The notes: generated by a model not told the origin, from the letters alone. A DNA stretch of 64,000 nucleotides from Nymphaea colorata (GCF_008831285.2 NC_045143.1:22262302-22326301), one strand, 5' to 3'. Numbered from the stretch's first letter, positions 26,088-39,100 are shown. Program-made: numbers and translations.

Positions 26088-26949
26088 TTTTGGGTTAGGA
26101 CGAGCCTCAAGTGAGAATCCAACCCGCCCACTCACTTGAGTGAGCAGGCGATGAAAAGAGGAGGGCACTCGACGGTGCCCTATGCTCTCTCGTTCGACTC
26201 AAATCTTTTTTGGAATAGAAAGAAGGCTCTTCCCTTTTGCTCTCACACAACAAAACGAGAAGGGGAGGAGGAAGGCAAGAAGCGAAGGAGGAGAAAAATG
26301 CAGCAAGACTGCTGGGTTGATCAGCGGGTCAAGAAGAGAGAGAAGAGACAAAGAAGAAAGAGGGAATGAAGGCAGTCTTTATTGGGTGATCTCTTTTTTG
26401 TTTTTTTTTTTTGTTTTTGTTCTTTCTTTCATTCGTATAAGAGAGTATTATTCTTCTCATGTGTTCTCTATTTTTCTTAAAACAGTAGAGATATTGCTGT
26501 TGGTGTATTTGGTCCCATTTGATATATAAAGTCTCCTTGCTCGTAATTTTTTACCCAATTATTGGGGGGTTCTTTCACGTATACTTGGTTTGCATTTTTT
26601 CTGCTGTTATATTCCTACAATATGTTCACTTATTATTGGAATTTCATCACAACACCTATTATAGTAGTCATGAATTTGATATGAGCAGTTTTGTGCACTT
26701 TCTACTATCAGAGAAGTTGGTTTGGGATGTCATATTGATGCTAAAGACTGCCGTTAGTTGCATAATTCTTGAATATATATATTCTTGAAGTTTGAGAGCA
26801 TTTGTGACAGCATTAAATGTTGAAATTGGCTGGTTGTTGTCTTTCTAAGTATTTGTTTGTAGGGGTAATTTGTTTTTACAAGAACATATCCATTTTTGAG
26901 TTTTTTTTGCAAGTTTGAGAAAAGGTTGTTGGTGAGAACAACCATAACA
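26088..26949 (+). repeat. 5' LTR of the copia element
   Basis: Starts ttttggg where the 3' LTR has TGTTGGG, and ends ..ataACA before the primer-binding site. It shares with the 3' LTR cctcaagtgag, tcacacaacaaaacgagaa, the GA-rich block, and the run through gtggtcccattt. It contains about 50 bp (near 26112-26165) absent from the 3' LTR. Confidence 0.88.
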
Positions 26950-26952
26950 AAG

Positions 26953-26964
26953 TGGTATCAGAGC
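26953..26964 (+). other. Primer-binding site for initiator tRNA-Met
   Basis: TGGTATCAGAGC, an exact match to the usual plant copia primer-binding site, lies 3 nt after the end of the 5' LTR. Confidence 0.92.
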
Positions 26965-27535
26965 GCTCGGTTTGTAGTGTTCACTCCTAATGAAAGATAG
27001 AGTCGACCCCCACTAGGATGATCTCTCTAAATAGAAACAATTGGACTATTGAAAAGCAAAAATGGAGGATTTTTTTTATTGTAAAGATTTGTATGCACAC
27101 ATTGAGAACAAGAGGCCAACAAATATAAAAGATGATAAATGAAAGCTATTAGACAAAAAAATCATTGGCACCATCAAACAATGGTTAGATGACAGTGTCT
27201 TTCATTTGGTATCCGTAGAGACGAGCGCAAAGTCATTATGGTAGAAGTTGCATGATCTTTACGAGAGAAAAATAGCTGTAAACAAGACTTCTTGATCATG
27301 CAATTGGTAAATGTCAAACTTAGAGAGGGGAGTCATATGTCAGAGCATTTGAATGAAGTATAGAGCATTATTAATCAGTTGTGAGCCATGAAAATGATGT
27401 TAGATGATGAGTAACATGCACTTTTATTGCTTAGTTCTCTTCTAGATAGTTGGGAGACTTTAGTTATTTCTTTGAGTAACTCTGCTCTAGATGGTCTGCT
27501 AGCGATGAAGTATGTAACTAACATCATATTAAATG

Positions 27536-29570
27536 AAGAGACAAGGAAAAAGTCTCTTCATATGACTATCTCACTGGTGCTAGTGATGGAGACGGGCGCA
27601 GGCAAAAGAACCATAATAAATGGCATGGTAGATCAAAATATAGGTCTAAATCAAGGCTCAAGATGACAGGTAAATGCTTTTATTGTGGTATTCCATGTTA
27701 CAAAAAGAGGAAATAGAAAGAAGAAAAAGAACAAAAAAAAGGAGAGTCAAGGAGTGTAAAACCAAAATAATACACTACAGTTGCTTTAGTTACTTTTATA
27801 TGAAGAAAATGATTGTCTTACAGTTGAGAATGGTGATTTTATATAGATATTAGATACTGAGACATCTTATCATGTCACACCATGTAGAGATTTGTTCTCA
27901 TCCTTTAGAGCAGGTGATCTTGGAGTAGTTCACATGGACAACAGTGAGACTTCAAAGATTATTAGGATAAGAGATACTCGCATTAAGATGAGCATAGGAT
28001 GTAAATTGATTTTGAGATATGTGAGACATGTTTTAGATCTTAGAATGAATCAGATTTCTGCATAAAAGCTAAGTGAAGATGGATATTGTACTTCTTTTAG
28101 TGATGTTGGTTGAAAATTGACAATAGGGGCATTAGTGTTGTCTGGAAGCAGCAAATTCATCTCTTTGCATGGTATGAAGTCTCGAATCAGTAGTATTGAC
28201 ATAAATGCAGTTACTGATGGTACTTTGTCAGATTTGTGGTATATGAGGCTATGTCACATGAGTCAAAGAGGAATCACTTTACTCGCTAAGAAGAATTTGT
28301 TACCAAAGGCAGATGGTGCACAATTATCTCCTTGTGATCATTGCTTTACTTGGTTGGTTAGTTGCATAGGATCTCTTATCAGAAAAACACTCTTCAAAAA
28401 TTAAAGATGTATTAGATTTAATTTACATATTCATCTTTAATGAAGAGACAATGAAAAAATGTCTTCGTACTACTAGCTCATAAGTGCTAGTAATTGGAGA
28501 CAACTATAGTCAAAAGAATCGTAATAAATGGCATGACAGATCAAAATCTAGATCTAAATTAAGGCCCAAGATAACATGTAAATGCTTTCGTTGTAGTATT
28601 TCAAGTTACAAAAGATTAATTGCAAGAAATGAAAAGAAGAAAAGGAACAAGAAATGAATATGCAAGAGATTGTGAAACCAAAAGAATAAACTTATACTTG
28701 TTTCAGATGATGAGGTAATATTACTTTTATTTGAGGAAAATGATTGTATTACAGTTGAGAATGATATTTTTAAATGGATATTAGATATTGAACATCTTAT
28801 CATGTCACACCATGTAGAGATTTGTTCTCATTGAGTAGTTCACATAGACAATCATGAAACTTCAAAAATTATTGGGGTAGGAGATGTTTGCATTAAGATG
28901 AGCATATGATGCAAATTGACTTTGAGAGATGTGAGGCAGGTTTCAGATCTTAGAATGAATTTGATTTCTGTAGAAAAACTAAGTAAAGATGGATATTGTA
29001 GTTCTTTTAGTCAGACTGGTTGAAAATTGACAAAAAAAACATTAGTATTGGTTGGAAGTAGCAAATTTGGCTCTTTGTATGCTATGAAGTCTCGAATTAG
29101 TAATATTGAGATAAATATAGTTAGAGATGTTTGCATTAGGACGAACATATGATGCAAATTGACTTTGAGAGATGTGAGACATGTTTCAGATCTTAGAATG
29201 AATCTGATTTCTGCAGGAAAACTAAGTAAAGATGGATATTGTAGTTCTTTTAGTCAGACTGGTTGAAAATTGACAAAAAAAACATTAGTATTGGTTGGAA
29301 GTAGCAAATTTGGCTCTTTGTATGCTATGAAGTCTCGAATTAGTAATATTGAGATAAATATAGTTACTGATAGTACTTTGTTAGATTTGTGGCATAAGAG
29401 GTTGAGTCACATGAGTTAAAGAGGAATCGTTTTGTTCGCTAAGAATAATTTGTTATCAAAGGTAGATGGTGCAGAGTTATCTCTTTGTGACATTGCTTGG
29501 TTGGTAAGTTGCATAAAATTTATTTTTAGAAAAGTGCACTTCAAAACCTAAATATGTATTAGATTTAGTT
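27536..29570 (+). repeat. About 0.9-kb tandem duplication inside the copia gag-protease region
   Basis: Copy 1 (27536-28432) and copy 2 (28440-29570) start with atgaagagaca and end with gtattagattta-tta. Both contain the knuckle, protease and pre-integrase words. Copy 2 is longer because it holds a further internal 243-bp duplication. Confidence 0.8.
28881..29366 (+). repeat. 243-bp tandem duplication nested in copy 2
   Basis: Units start with gagatgtttgcatta at 28881 and 29124 and are nearly identical through ttagtaatattgagataaat. The near-identity shows it is younger than the surrounding 0.9-kb duplication. Confidence 0.88.
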
Positions 29571-30010
29571 TATTCAGATGCATGTGGACCTATAAATGTG
29601 ACATCTAAAGGTGGAACATCTTATTTTGTCGCATTTATTGATGATGCATCTAAGAAGGTATGAACCTTTATAATGAAAAATAAAAGTGAAGTAATAATAT
29701 ATTCATGACTAATGGTGGTGAGTACATAGCTTCTTCTTTTCGAGAATATTATTTTAAACATGGTTTTAGACATGAAAAGACAATTCTCTATACTCCACAG
29801 TAGAATGAAGATGCAGAAATGATGAAAAGAATTATAGTTGAGAGAATCAGAAGTTTTCTATGTAGCTCTAAGTTGCCTAAGTAGTTTTGGAGAGAGGCAC
29901 TACGCATTGCAGTTTATTTGATAAGTAGAGCTCCTTCAATACCTCTAGATGGAGATATTCCATATAGAATTTGATCAAATAAAGAGGTAAGTATGACTAC
30001 ATCAAAGACT
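29571..30010 (+). pseudogene. copia integrase remnant
   Basis: Recognisable pieces are ACGPI (about 29580), SKGGTSYFVAFIDDASKK (about 29605-29660), NGGEYIASSF (about 29710), RIIVERIRSFL (about 29830) and FWREALRIAVYLI (about 29885). Stops replace key codons, including one straight after LYTPQ. Confidence 0.8.
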
Positions 30011-30419
30011 TTGGTTGCAAAGCTTTTATACGTGTTCCTAAACCAAACTAGATGATAAAACTATTCCTATAATATTTCTTGGTTATGTAGGTGATGAATT
30101 TGGTTAAAGTTATGGGATCTAAAGATTGACAAAATTTATTGGATTCATGATGTTGTCCTCAAAGAGGATCAGACAATTGAAGATATCATGAGAGACAAAC
30201 AGTCAAGTATGAACGTTAGTAGTGTTCATGAGAAAACCTATGCAGAACCTAAAGAACTTTTTTTTAGCATGGTGAAATAGATGAAAATGTAGAGGAAGAG
30301 AAAATAGAGGCAAACGAGCAATATATAGATAACAGTCCTATGAAGACTCAAACTGCTTATGAACATGAGGTGGAGGGGGGTCTTCCTTAGAACCAATTAA
30401 AGAGCAATTTGGGAGAGGT

Positions 30420-32050
30420 AAAAGAACACGTATTTCATCTATTAGATATTCTGCTAATGAACATATTATATTTACAGGTATTGGAGAGCCAGAATCCTAT
30501 GCAGATGTGTTAGATGATGTGCATAAAGATGAATGGGTTCAAGCTATGTAGGAAGAGATGAATTATCTATATAAGAATCATACTTTTGATTTGGTAGAGC
30601 TACCAAAAGGTAAGAAAGTATTACAAAACAAGTGAATCTACAAGCTTAAAAATAAACGTCAAGGCAAGTTGAGATAGAAAGCTCGGTTAGTGATGAAATG
30701 TTTCAAGCAGGAAAACAGTATTAATTTTGATGAAATTTTCTCTTTTCTAGTTAAAATGTCATTTATCAGGGTAATACTTAGTTTGGTGACACATCTAGAT
30801 TTGGATTTGGAGCAGTTAGATGTAAAAACTATTTTTTTTTATAAAAATCTAAATGAATAAATTTACATGACACAACCAGAAGATTTTGTAGTTGATAGGA
30901 AAAAACATATAGTTTGAAAGCAAAGGAATAGCTTTTATGGACTTAAACAAGCACCTAAGCAGTGGTAAAAGAAATTTGATGCTTTTATGATAAATCAAAA
31001 GTATCGCAGGTCAACCACATATCATTATGTCTACATCAGAGAGTTTTCATTAGGTAACTTCATTATCTTGTTGTTATATGTAGATGACATACTTATTGTT
31101 GGATAGAATTGTCGATGGATTAGCAAAGAAAGACATGAGGTAGTTCTTTGATATAAAAAACTTGAAACCAGCACAACAATTGTTATACATGAGGATTGTT
31201 CATGATAAAAAAAAGTCAAAATGTTGTGGTTGTCACAAGAAAAATACTTTGAGAATGTACTTAATAAGTTCAGTATGAAAGATGCCAAGATAGTAAATAC
31301 TTCTTTAGCAACACATTTTAAATTAGGAAATTAGTAATATTCATCCTCAATAGATGAGAAAGAAATAATGGAAAATGTACCATATGCCTCCATAGTAGAG
31401 AGTCTCATGTATAATATGATTTGCATGCACCCAGACTTGGCTTATGCAGCTGGTGTAGTGAGTAGGTTCTTGTCAAATCTTGGCAATAAGCATTGGGCAG
31501 CAGTGAAGTGGATCCTAAGGTATCTTAAAATATTTTTAATTATTGTTTATGTTTTGGTGAATATAACCTAGAGATACAATGATTTGTTAATGCAGACATG
31601 ATAGATGACTTCAACTCTAGGAAGTCTCTTTCTGGTTATGTCTTTACTTTTGTAGGAAAAGTTGTATCATGACAGTTTATGTTGCAAAAGTGTATTACTT
31701 TTTCCACTACAGAGGTAGAATATATTGTAGCAACTGAAGCTTGTAAAGAATTATTATGAACGAAGAATTTTTTTCATGATATTAGTCTTAGCCAAAAAAC
31801 CTATGTGTTTCATTGTGATAGCCAAAGTGCTATATACTTGGCAAAGAATTCAGCTTTCCACTCAAGGACCAAGCACATTGATGTTAGATTTCATTGGATT
31901 CGTGATGTGCTTGAGTAAAAACTAATTCAGTTAGAGAAGATACATACAGAGAAGAATCCTACAGATATGATGATGAAGTCTCTACCTAAAGAAAAACATG
32001 GCAAGTGTAGAGACCTAGTTGGGGTGACTGCCTTTAAGGCAATGCATTAA
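30420..32050 (+). pseudogene. copia reverse transcriptase and RNase H remnant
   Basis: Reverse-transcriptase pieces run from WVQAM (30537) through FDLVELPKGKK, YGLKQAPKQW (about 30940) and the catalytic YVDD at 31077-31088. RNase H region pieces include SLMYNMICMHPDLAYAAGV (about 31400), CDSQSAIYLAKN (about 31815) and RTKHIDVRFHWIRD (about 31865). Many in-frame stops and shifts occur between blocks. Confidence 0.85.
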
Positions 32051-32090
32051 GTTTGTTCATTTTACAAGTATGATCTCTCCCTTGAAGTTT

Positions 32091-32099
32091 GAGGGAGAG
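32091..32099 (+). other. Polypurine tract of the copia element
   Basis: GAGGGAGAG just before the 3' LTR start, the expected plus-strand primer site. Confidence 0.75.
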
Positions 32100-32101
32100 T
32101 T

Positions 32102-32897
32102 TGTTGGGTCAGGTCCAACCTCAAGTGAGGGCACCCGATGGTGTCTTACTGTCTCTCGTTCAACTCTTCGGTTTTCAAATAGAAAGAGGGCTCTTCCCTC
32201 TTGCTTTCACACAACAAAACGAGAAAGGGAGGAGGAAGGCAAAAAGAAAAAAGAGGAGAAAAATATGGCAAGGCTACGTGAGTTGATCAGCAGGTCAAGA
32301 AGGGAGAGAAGTGACAAAGAAGAAAAAAGGAATGAAGACAATTTTTATTAGGTGATTTCTTTCTTGTTTTTTTGAAGTTTTTTCTTTCATTCATATAAGG
32401 GAATGTTTTTTTGTGTGTTCTTTATTTTTTCTTAAAGCAGTAGAGATATTGTTGCTAGTTTATTTGGTCCCCTTTGATATATATAAAGTTTTCTTGTTCG
32501 TACTTTTTTATTCCATTATTGAAGGTTTTTTTAGATATAATTGGTGTGCATCATTTTATTGTTTTATTTCTATAATATGTTCAATTATTATTAGAATTTC
32601 AATGTTACACCTTTACAGCAGCAGAACTTAATATGGGCAGTTTTGTGCACTTTCTACTATCAAACTAATTGATTTGAGTTGTTATATTGATGCTAAAGAC
32701 TATTGTTAGTTGCATAATTATTAAATATATGTATTCTTGAAGTTTGAGAGCATTTTTTACCATATTAATGTTGAAATTAACTAGTTGTCTTTTTAAGTAT
32801 TCGTTTGGAGGAGTAATTTGTTTTGACTCATACATATTCATTTTGTAAGTATTTTTGTAAGTTTAAAACAAGGTTACCGGTGAGAACAAATATAACA
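32102..32897 (+). repeat. 3' LTR of the copia element
   Basis: Begins TGTTGGGTC and ends ..tataACA. It is the counterpart of 26088-26949 with many substitutions and a deletion of about 50 bp relative to it. Confidence 0.9.
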
Positions 32898-33186
32898 AAC
32901 GATGGGATCACTCCACCACCACCAGCTCATGCCGACGAGAGGCAGCTCATCGACCGAGAGGCGAGGGAGTTGTGGACGGTGACACGCGTAGAATTGCTGG
33001 AAGCAGGTTGAATATACCGACAGGGATCGAAGATGGAACAATGAAAAATCAGTTAAACCACGCCCTGTTGCATCCCTCCCAAACCTGCGCTTTGTTTCTT
33101 AGGAGAATTAGACACCGATGCGGGGAAGCAGAAGTTTTCTATCCTTGGTATGCTTTTCTCTCTCTCTCTCTCTCAATCTGGTGTGG

Positions 33187-33302
33187 TCGGACGAGGGTTT
33201 TGCTGGTTGAAACTTGAAACCCTCGTTCGATCTCTTGGAAGCAATTGGACGAGGGTCTTGCTGGTTGAAACCCTTGTTCGATCTCTTGGAAGCAATTGGA
33301 CG
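33187..33302. repeat. About 55-60 bp tandem duplication
   Basis: The words ggacgaggg-ttgctggttgaaac and cgatctcttggaagcaatt occur twice in succession, the first copy with a 7-bp extra repeat (ttgaaac). Confidence 0.8.
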
Positions 33303-34439
33303 AGTCGCGCTCGTCGATTTTGAAATTTCTTCATTTGATAATCCACCAGTTTCCTGAAGTTACAGCGATGCTTCGCTTACAGAACTATTGGGCCCTGAAT
33401 GAAACGGATCGGAGCCACGTGGCGTTAATATCGGTGTTGAAGTTTGGTGGTGGAGGATTCCATCGTGCTTTTGATTGTAAGCCCTCTTTCTTCTCCCATG
33501 TTTGATGGAAATTAATGCATCTATAACGAAGCAACTGCTGTCTTTGTGGCCAACTGGTCAGTTGAATTTTGTATATTCGTAAATTTGTCATTTTCACTTG
33601 TGCAAGTGTCATAGATCGATTTTCCAATAACATTTTTACTTATGCCTTTACAAGTTGAAGAGATATCACTATCTGAGATCTGAATGTTATATATTTATTC
33701 AAAAGAAATTTGAGCCTAGTTAGTATGTTCGATTTTCCAAGTGTTCTATGAAATTTTCGAGCATATATGATTTTTATGGAAAGGTAGGCCCATATCCTTT
33801 TAAATGAATGAAACGCACATTTTATCAAATAGTGAAACAAAGAAAACGTAAGTGCAAAGCAGGTCTGTTGTATGTTAATTTTCTTGTAATCATGTGTCAA
33901 ATTTGATGCAGCAATTTTTTTTTTCAAAACCCATGTTGTGAGTGTTCGCTGCTGATGTAGAATGCAAAGTGTATATCTCATTTTTTCCTTGTTTATTAAT
34001 GATGACATACTTCAAAGAAATATTTAGTTGACATTAGAACTTAATAATTTGAAGCACAAAACATGAATCATGTCTGATGTTTTAAATTCTTATAAATAAT
34101 GTTAAACTGAACCCTGAATTACATAGATAATGACAAATTTTATGAAAAAAAAAATTGCAAGATCATAAAAAGATGGAAAAAAGTCTATCAGTCTATGAAC
34201 ATGGTGGTGACTGTATGTAATTGGTAGCATCATGCCCTTGAAGTATATTCTCTGATAGTGTTCTATTGTTTCATAATTAGCTTTAACTTCTACAATTTGC
34301 ATTTCTTCAGCATTTTGTACAACAAGCTTAATATCGAGATTCCCACTATCTTTCTTCTTGGTTCCATTGTGAAGTCCGGCATCCCAGTCTTTTTTTTTTT
34401 TTTTTTTCTGAGGATATGTTGATCTACTTCAGATAAGTG

Positions 34440-34520
34440 TAAATGGGTAAAGGCCAATGCTTGGTGCAACGGTCAAGTACTGGCTGCCAGATGAAAGTCA
34501 CGGGTTCAACTTCTAAGGAG
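34440..34520 (+). repeat. tRNA-derived SINE candidate (head)
   Basis: TGGTGCAACGG at 34462-34472 fits the Pol III box A (TRGYNNANNNG). GTTCAACTT at 34504-34512 fits box B (GWTCRANNC) except its last base. The spacing suits a tRNA-derived SINE head; the 3' body is not delimited. Confidence 0.4.
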
Positions 34521-36165
34521 GGTTTAACAATGGAACAGAGTTGATATGGTCATTTTCCAGATACATGTTAGACATGCAAGTTTCAAAAGAAAAACAAATG
34601 AACGGCAGCTGTCTCATACTGTTGACTCTCCATCTTAATTTTGATGCAATGGAGACCAGGACTGAAGGATTCCTCTGACAGGAAGCCAAACTTTGGTTCA
34701 TGGATTTGCTGCTCATATAGGGCTCAATATAACTGTTCCTTGCAGAGTCTTGTTTGCAGGGAAATAGGTAACGCGCGTCTCTTTGATCTACCACTAGCCG
34801 TGATAAACTTGTGGAATATTTGTTTTGTTTCTCTCTCGTCTCTGCTGGTTTTTAGTCAGGATAGCATTCTTTCCAGGCCACCTATCTAGCTCAGAACCAC
34901 CAAACCCAACTGGCAAATCTTTGTGCTGTTTCTCATCTCAATTTGTGTCAGTGAGACTGTGCTACACACTGCTGGAAAAAGGAAAAGTAAAACAAGGTTG
35001 GGGCAGAGTGACCAAAAGAGGTGAAAGTTCACATACCATCCATCTGTAACTAGTTTCCTTTTGTGGGCCTTTTCTGTATGTTCAATTGTTGTTTACCTAG
35101 TTTCCCAGGAATCTGCTTTTTTTGAACATTATGTCCACCCATGTCTTCTCTTAACCTGAGGTCATGCCTGTCATTGTCCCTAGAAATGGCCACAAGTTAA
35201 GCAACAAGCTGGTTCCATAGCTGGAATTTAATGCTTCTAGTTGTGATGAACAAAATGCAACTAGTAGGAGAAATGTTGCTAGAAACTTTGAAAGGAGTTT
35301 ATCAATATGACATCCGAGCGTTGCATGTGGTTCTAGGCTTCTAGCCACTTCAGCCAGCATTGGCTTTGTCAATGTACATATATAGTCCAAAAAAGTTAAA
35401 AGGAGTGTTTTAAATGGCATTGATTTTATTCTTTACAACTTTAGAATTGAAATCCCGAGGATTCTTATCCTAGACTTTCTTTTCTTAAGATGCTTGTTTA
35501 ACTAGTGAACCTAATGGTTCAAACATCAATATTTTTTCGTCTTTGCATCCCTCACAGATGATGTTGGAAGTATTGCACAATAGAGGAAAAGGAGCTAATA
35601 TTTTGAAGTTGTGCATGAGACGAAGAATAATTGTATCTGTGCACTGGGTTGAGCACATCATTTTGCAAGAAGAGAGGGCCCGTGGAGGAGGACCGATCGA
35701 GTCTCATGGTTAGCCTCAGTTACTACCCTTCTTTGCATATCTAAATGCACCGCTTGTTGGTCTTGTATGTTGCATGTGTATCCGTCGAAAAAGTAGAGCG
35801 CTGCTTGGTTTGGGTTGGTGATTTAGGACCTTCAATCATTTCCTTGCTAAACTGGTAAGAAGCTGTCTAATTCACTTCCTGCTTACGTTATCCATTTTCA
35901 ATCCCCTATAGCTATCCATCTCTTTGTGTTTTTGTATAGAAGCCTATACGCGTAATTGCTCTTTTGGAGCTTCAAGCTTGAAGCATGGGATGGGGTTCAA
36001 CAAGTTCATCAGTGAGCTGCTTGGATGAAAGGCATCCATCTGTTTTGACCATTGAAAGGCAAAAAATGTCTGTGAAGGTTTTGTTCTACACTTCTTGTTG
36101 CCTTGGCATATTACAAAGTCTCCTTGCTTTTCAACTTGTTACTAAAACATCCTTAGTCACTCTAA

Positions 36166-39100
36166 GGGGGCGTTTGATTGGTCTGCAATTTTGATTCTGG
36201 AATCAAAATTCTATAATCAAAATTTCACTTGAAAATGGAATTGGAATTTTCATCCAATTCTAATTTTCACCTGTGTTCGATAATTTAGAATTTTCATTTA
36301 GGAAATAAAAAATCCGTGTTTGATTGAAATGGAATTAAAATTTTGGAGAGAACGTCGGATTCAAATATACTGCTGCAACCTTCTAACTTGCAGCAAGGCA
36401 TTTTAGAAAAACAAAATTCAACATAAATAGTCCCCAAATAGCAACGAAAAAGCAATAAAATAAATCAAGATTAAACAAATCAACTTTTCTAGCTGCTTGC
36501 TAAGGTACGCCTGCCTTGGTTTCTCCCTGTCTGCCTGTGCATGAGCTTGTCTACGCAACTTGAGTGCAGCAGCAGTCCCTAGAGCTTGGTTGGCCTCCTT
36601 GTGGACTTCCTTGTAGAAAATAAAATAGGTCGATCTGTGCGGTTCCGAAGCTCAAATAAGAAGTGGCCCCATTACGAACTCAATTTTGCAAGCTCTCCGC
36701 TATAAGCCCCAAATAGATTATGATACTCCACAAAATATTTAATCACCTGCGGCCCCTTTCTCAACCTGCCATCAGCCTAAATTTGCTGCCAAAGAATATC
36801 GGCAACAGGATGGTGGTTTTGATTATAAAAAGTAATCTGGTGTTCTCAGGCGTGGATCTGGCTCAAACTGTTGCAACAAATACCATCTTAAAAGGGTCAA
36901 GCACAAGTGAATAGCATGCATAAACATAGAAAGCAAGGTCAATATTAAAATAAAACAAGTATGCAGCTCAAAAGTTAAATAAATACTATATGTAAAAACA
37001 AAAGGAAAGAGATTCCATCATTCAAGAAATCTACTCATGGCAAGAGGAAGAGGAAGTATTGATGTTCTTAATTACAACACAGGGCACAACACAAATAACA
37101 AATCTCTTGTGAGTCTCAAGAACTTGACAAAGCCAGACCAACGACGCCAATAAAAAGGATCTCTTTTTCTCATGAACAACAGCTGTTTATGTTGATTTCT
37201 ATCACCCCTTGAGGCTAATGAGCAGTGATTGAACCGTATCTCTGTCAAAGATAAAAAGACGTTAATCCAACTGGAGAATGATGAAGCTGAGCTTAGTTGG
37301 AGGAGCCTACAAACACCCTGATCCCCACAACTGATCACAGAAAGAAAAAGGAGATTGGGGCGCGGCCTAATCTTCTTTCTGGACTGCACCTTTATGCTTT
37401 TAATCAAGATTGGGGCGTGGCTTAATGTACTCTTCCTTCTTTCTTGTCGTGCTGCACTGCTGTGGATGAAAAGCATAATAGTAATAGCAATAGTCAGTAA
37501 TGGTAGGCAGGGTGGTGTAGTACACTGCTGGACGTGAACTACGAGAATGCATGATGAAGAGCTTTTGCAATTTGAACTTTTGGTGGTCGCTCCTTAATCG
37601 TCAGCATATGGAGATATAGATATGGTAGTGGTGAACGCACTCACTCTTTCTCATGGCAAGACACGGATCCAAAGTTGGCATCATCCAACAATAAAACGAC
37701 CATGGCAAGAATTGGCAATTGGTTGAAGATGAACTTGCAACAACCACTTACATACAGCATAAGCAGCAAGAAAAAAATTGAAGACATAAGTGAGACCCGT
37801 TAAGAACTACTAACTGAAATCATCGCAAGGAAAAAGAAATAAACAACTAATGATGCAAAAAAAGGATAATTACCTAATTCAATATATGATATTAATAAAG
37901 CTTTCCAACCAAAATAAAACTGGTAAAGAATGTCGATCTCATACTTTAATTTCTATCTGTTTCCTTCATTTTGCCGTTATTTCTCACTTTATCCAAGTAT
38001 AGTGGGTAGTTTACTTGCAAATCTGGGGATTTTCCACTAAGAATTATCTTTACATGCCACCCACATTTTCTGCCCCTGTTTCTAAAAATAGAGTCACCGT
38101 GTTGAGGTTTGCCCACTAAGATCATCAATGTGCCAATTCAAAGACCGTGGTACATTTACATCAATCAAGCTTTCATGGTAAAAGAATGGCTTCTTTCTTC
38201 TTCAAAAAGCAGCTTTGCAACTTCAGAAGATACTGGAAATGGAACAGCACGAATATATATATATATAGTTTTGGGATTTTCAGGAACATGGTCAGCTAGA
38301 TTTAGGTTTGTTGCATCAAGATTATCAAAGCTGAGGTGCATGACATCAATCAAGCTATGATGCCAAAAGAATGGCGCCTTTCTTCTTGAAAATGGCAGAT
38401 TTGCTACTTCAGAAGATAACAGAAATGGAACAGTAAGTAACCTGATCGGCTTTCAATTATTATAAATTCAACACTTAACTCAGACCCACAACCTAAACCA
38501 GTCGTTGTCTCATGTTTCTGGAAACTAAAACGAAAAACAGATTAACTAAAGTATATTCTAGATTGTGCATGCGTACGCACGAGAAACCCAACAAAATCTC
38601 CAAGTTACAATTCTAACTAACAGTTAAAAGGAGACGAAATATGATAACAGTTGCCACATATATTGGACGTTTTCAAGCAGCAAGTTCTTCATACTGAAAA
38701 AGAGTTCAGACCAACCCCTACCCATAAACATGTATGATTCTTTAGACCACGATTGTAATACTACGCACAATGAGAGCATAATATGAAGTTTCAAGGCTCA
38801 ACACGGACATGAAGCAGCACAGAGCGCCTTAAGAAATCCTGCACAAGAAAGAACAATCGAAATCAAGAGGTCAATTAATCTAAAATAGCAGGAAAAAAAA
38901 AAAAAAGAAGAAGAGGAGGAACATCTATGCATCAGCGATGGCCGACACACACCTTCCGTTGCAAGAATAAAGGGGCTGCTGGAGCAGCCCCTCAGTGCGT
39001 TGGCCACGGCTGGTGCACACCTCGATAGGAGAGAGGGTGGAGAAGACAAATAAAGGCGAACACGACCTCTTGTTGAGGATCAAACAGAGATAGATAATCG

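Larger units (their letters stand above)
26990..29570 (+). pseudogene. copia gag, protease and pre-integrase remnants
   Basis: Gag pieces occur from about 27060 (LWDKL-like spacing, QLVNVKL near 27300). A zinc knuckle has lost its His and last Cys (KCFYCGIPCYKK, about 27670). The protease site reads D-T-E at 27853-27861 instead of the family's D-T-G, followed by SYHVTPCRDLFS. The pre-integrase block includes LWYMRLCHMSQRGI near 28230. The stretch 27536-28432 is then repeated as 28440-29570. Both copies carry stops. Confidence 0.82.
26088..32897 (+). mobile_element. Ty1/copia LTR retrotransposon, two LTRs, non-functional
   Basis: A 6.8-kb element with 5' LTR, Met-tRNA primer-binding site, gag, protease, integrase, reverse transcriptase and RNase H in copia order, polypurine tract and 3' LTR. 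The coding part has many stops and frameshifts and a large internal tandem duplication. The two LTRs align over their length but differ by many substitutions and a block of about 50 bp, so the insertion is old. No matching 5-bp target-site duplication is visible (gaagg before, aacga after). Confidence 0.92.
32898..36165. other. Intergenic sequence with some exon-like but unassigned stretches
   Basis: The 3' flank of the copia is less AT-rich than its surroundings. Short open stretches occur at 32905-33011, 33330-33475 (then a good donor gtaagc) and 35559-35710 (acceptor ctcacag before it, donor gttagc after). They match no family I recognise and cannot be joined in one frame. A decayed gene is possible but unproven. 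Confidence 0.25.

Noticed and set aside
26136-26529. Arg/Lys/Glu-rich open frames in the 5' LTR
   Set aside because: They lie wholly within the LTR, follow its GA-rich composition and are not conserved in frame in the 3' LTR.
37072-37476. 134-codon minus-strand open frame
   Set aside because: No recognisable domain, no splice or promoter context, and it lies inside a probable transposon; could not be supported as a gene.
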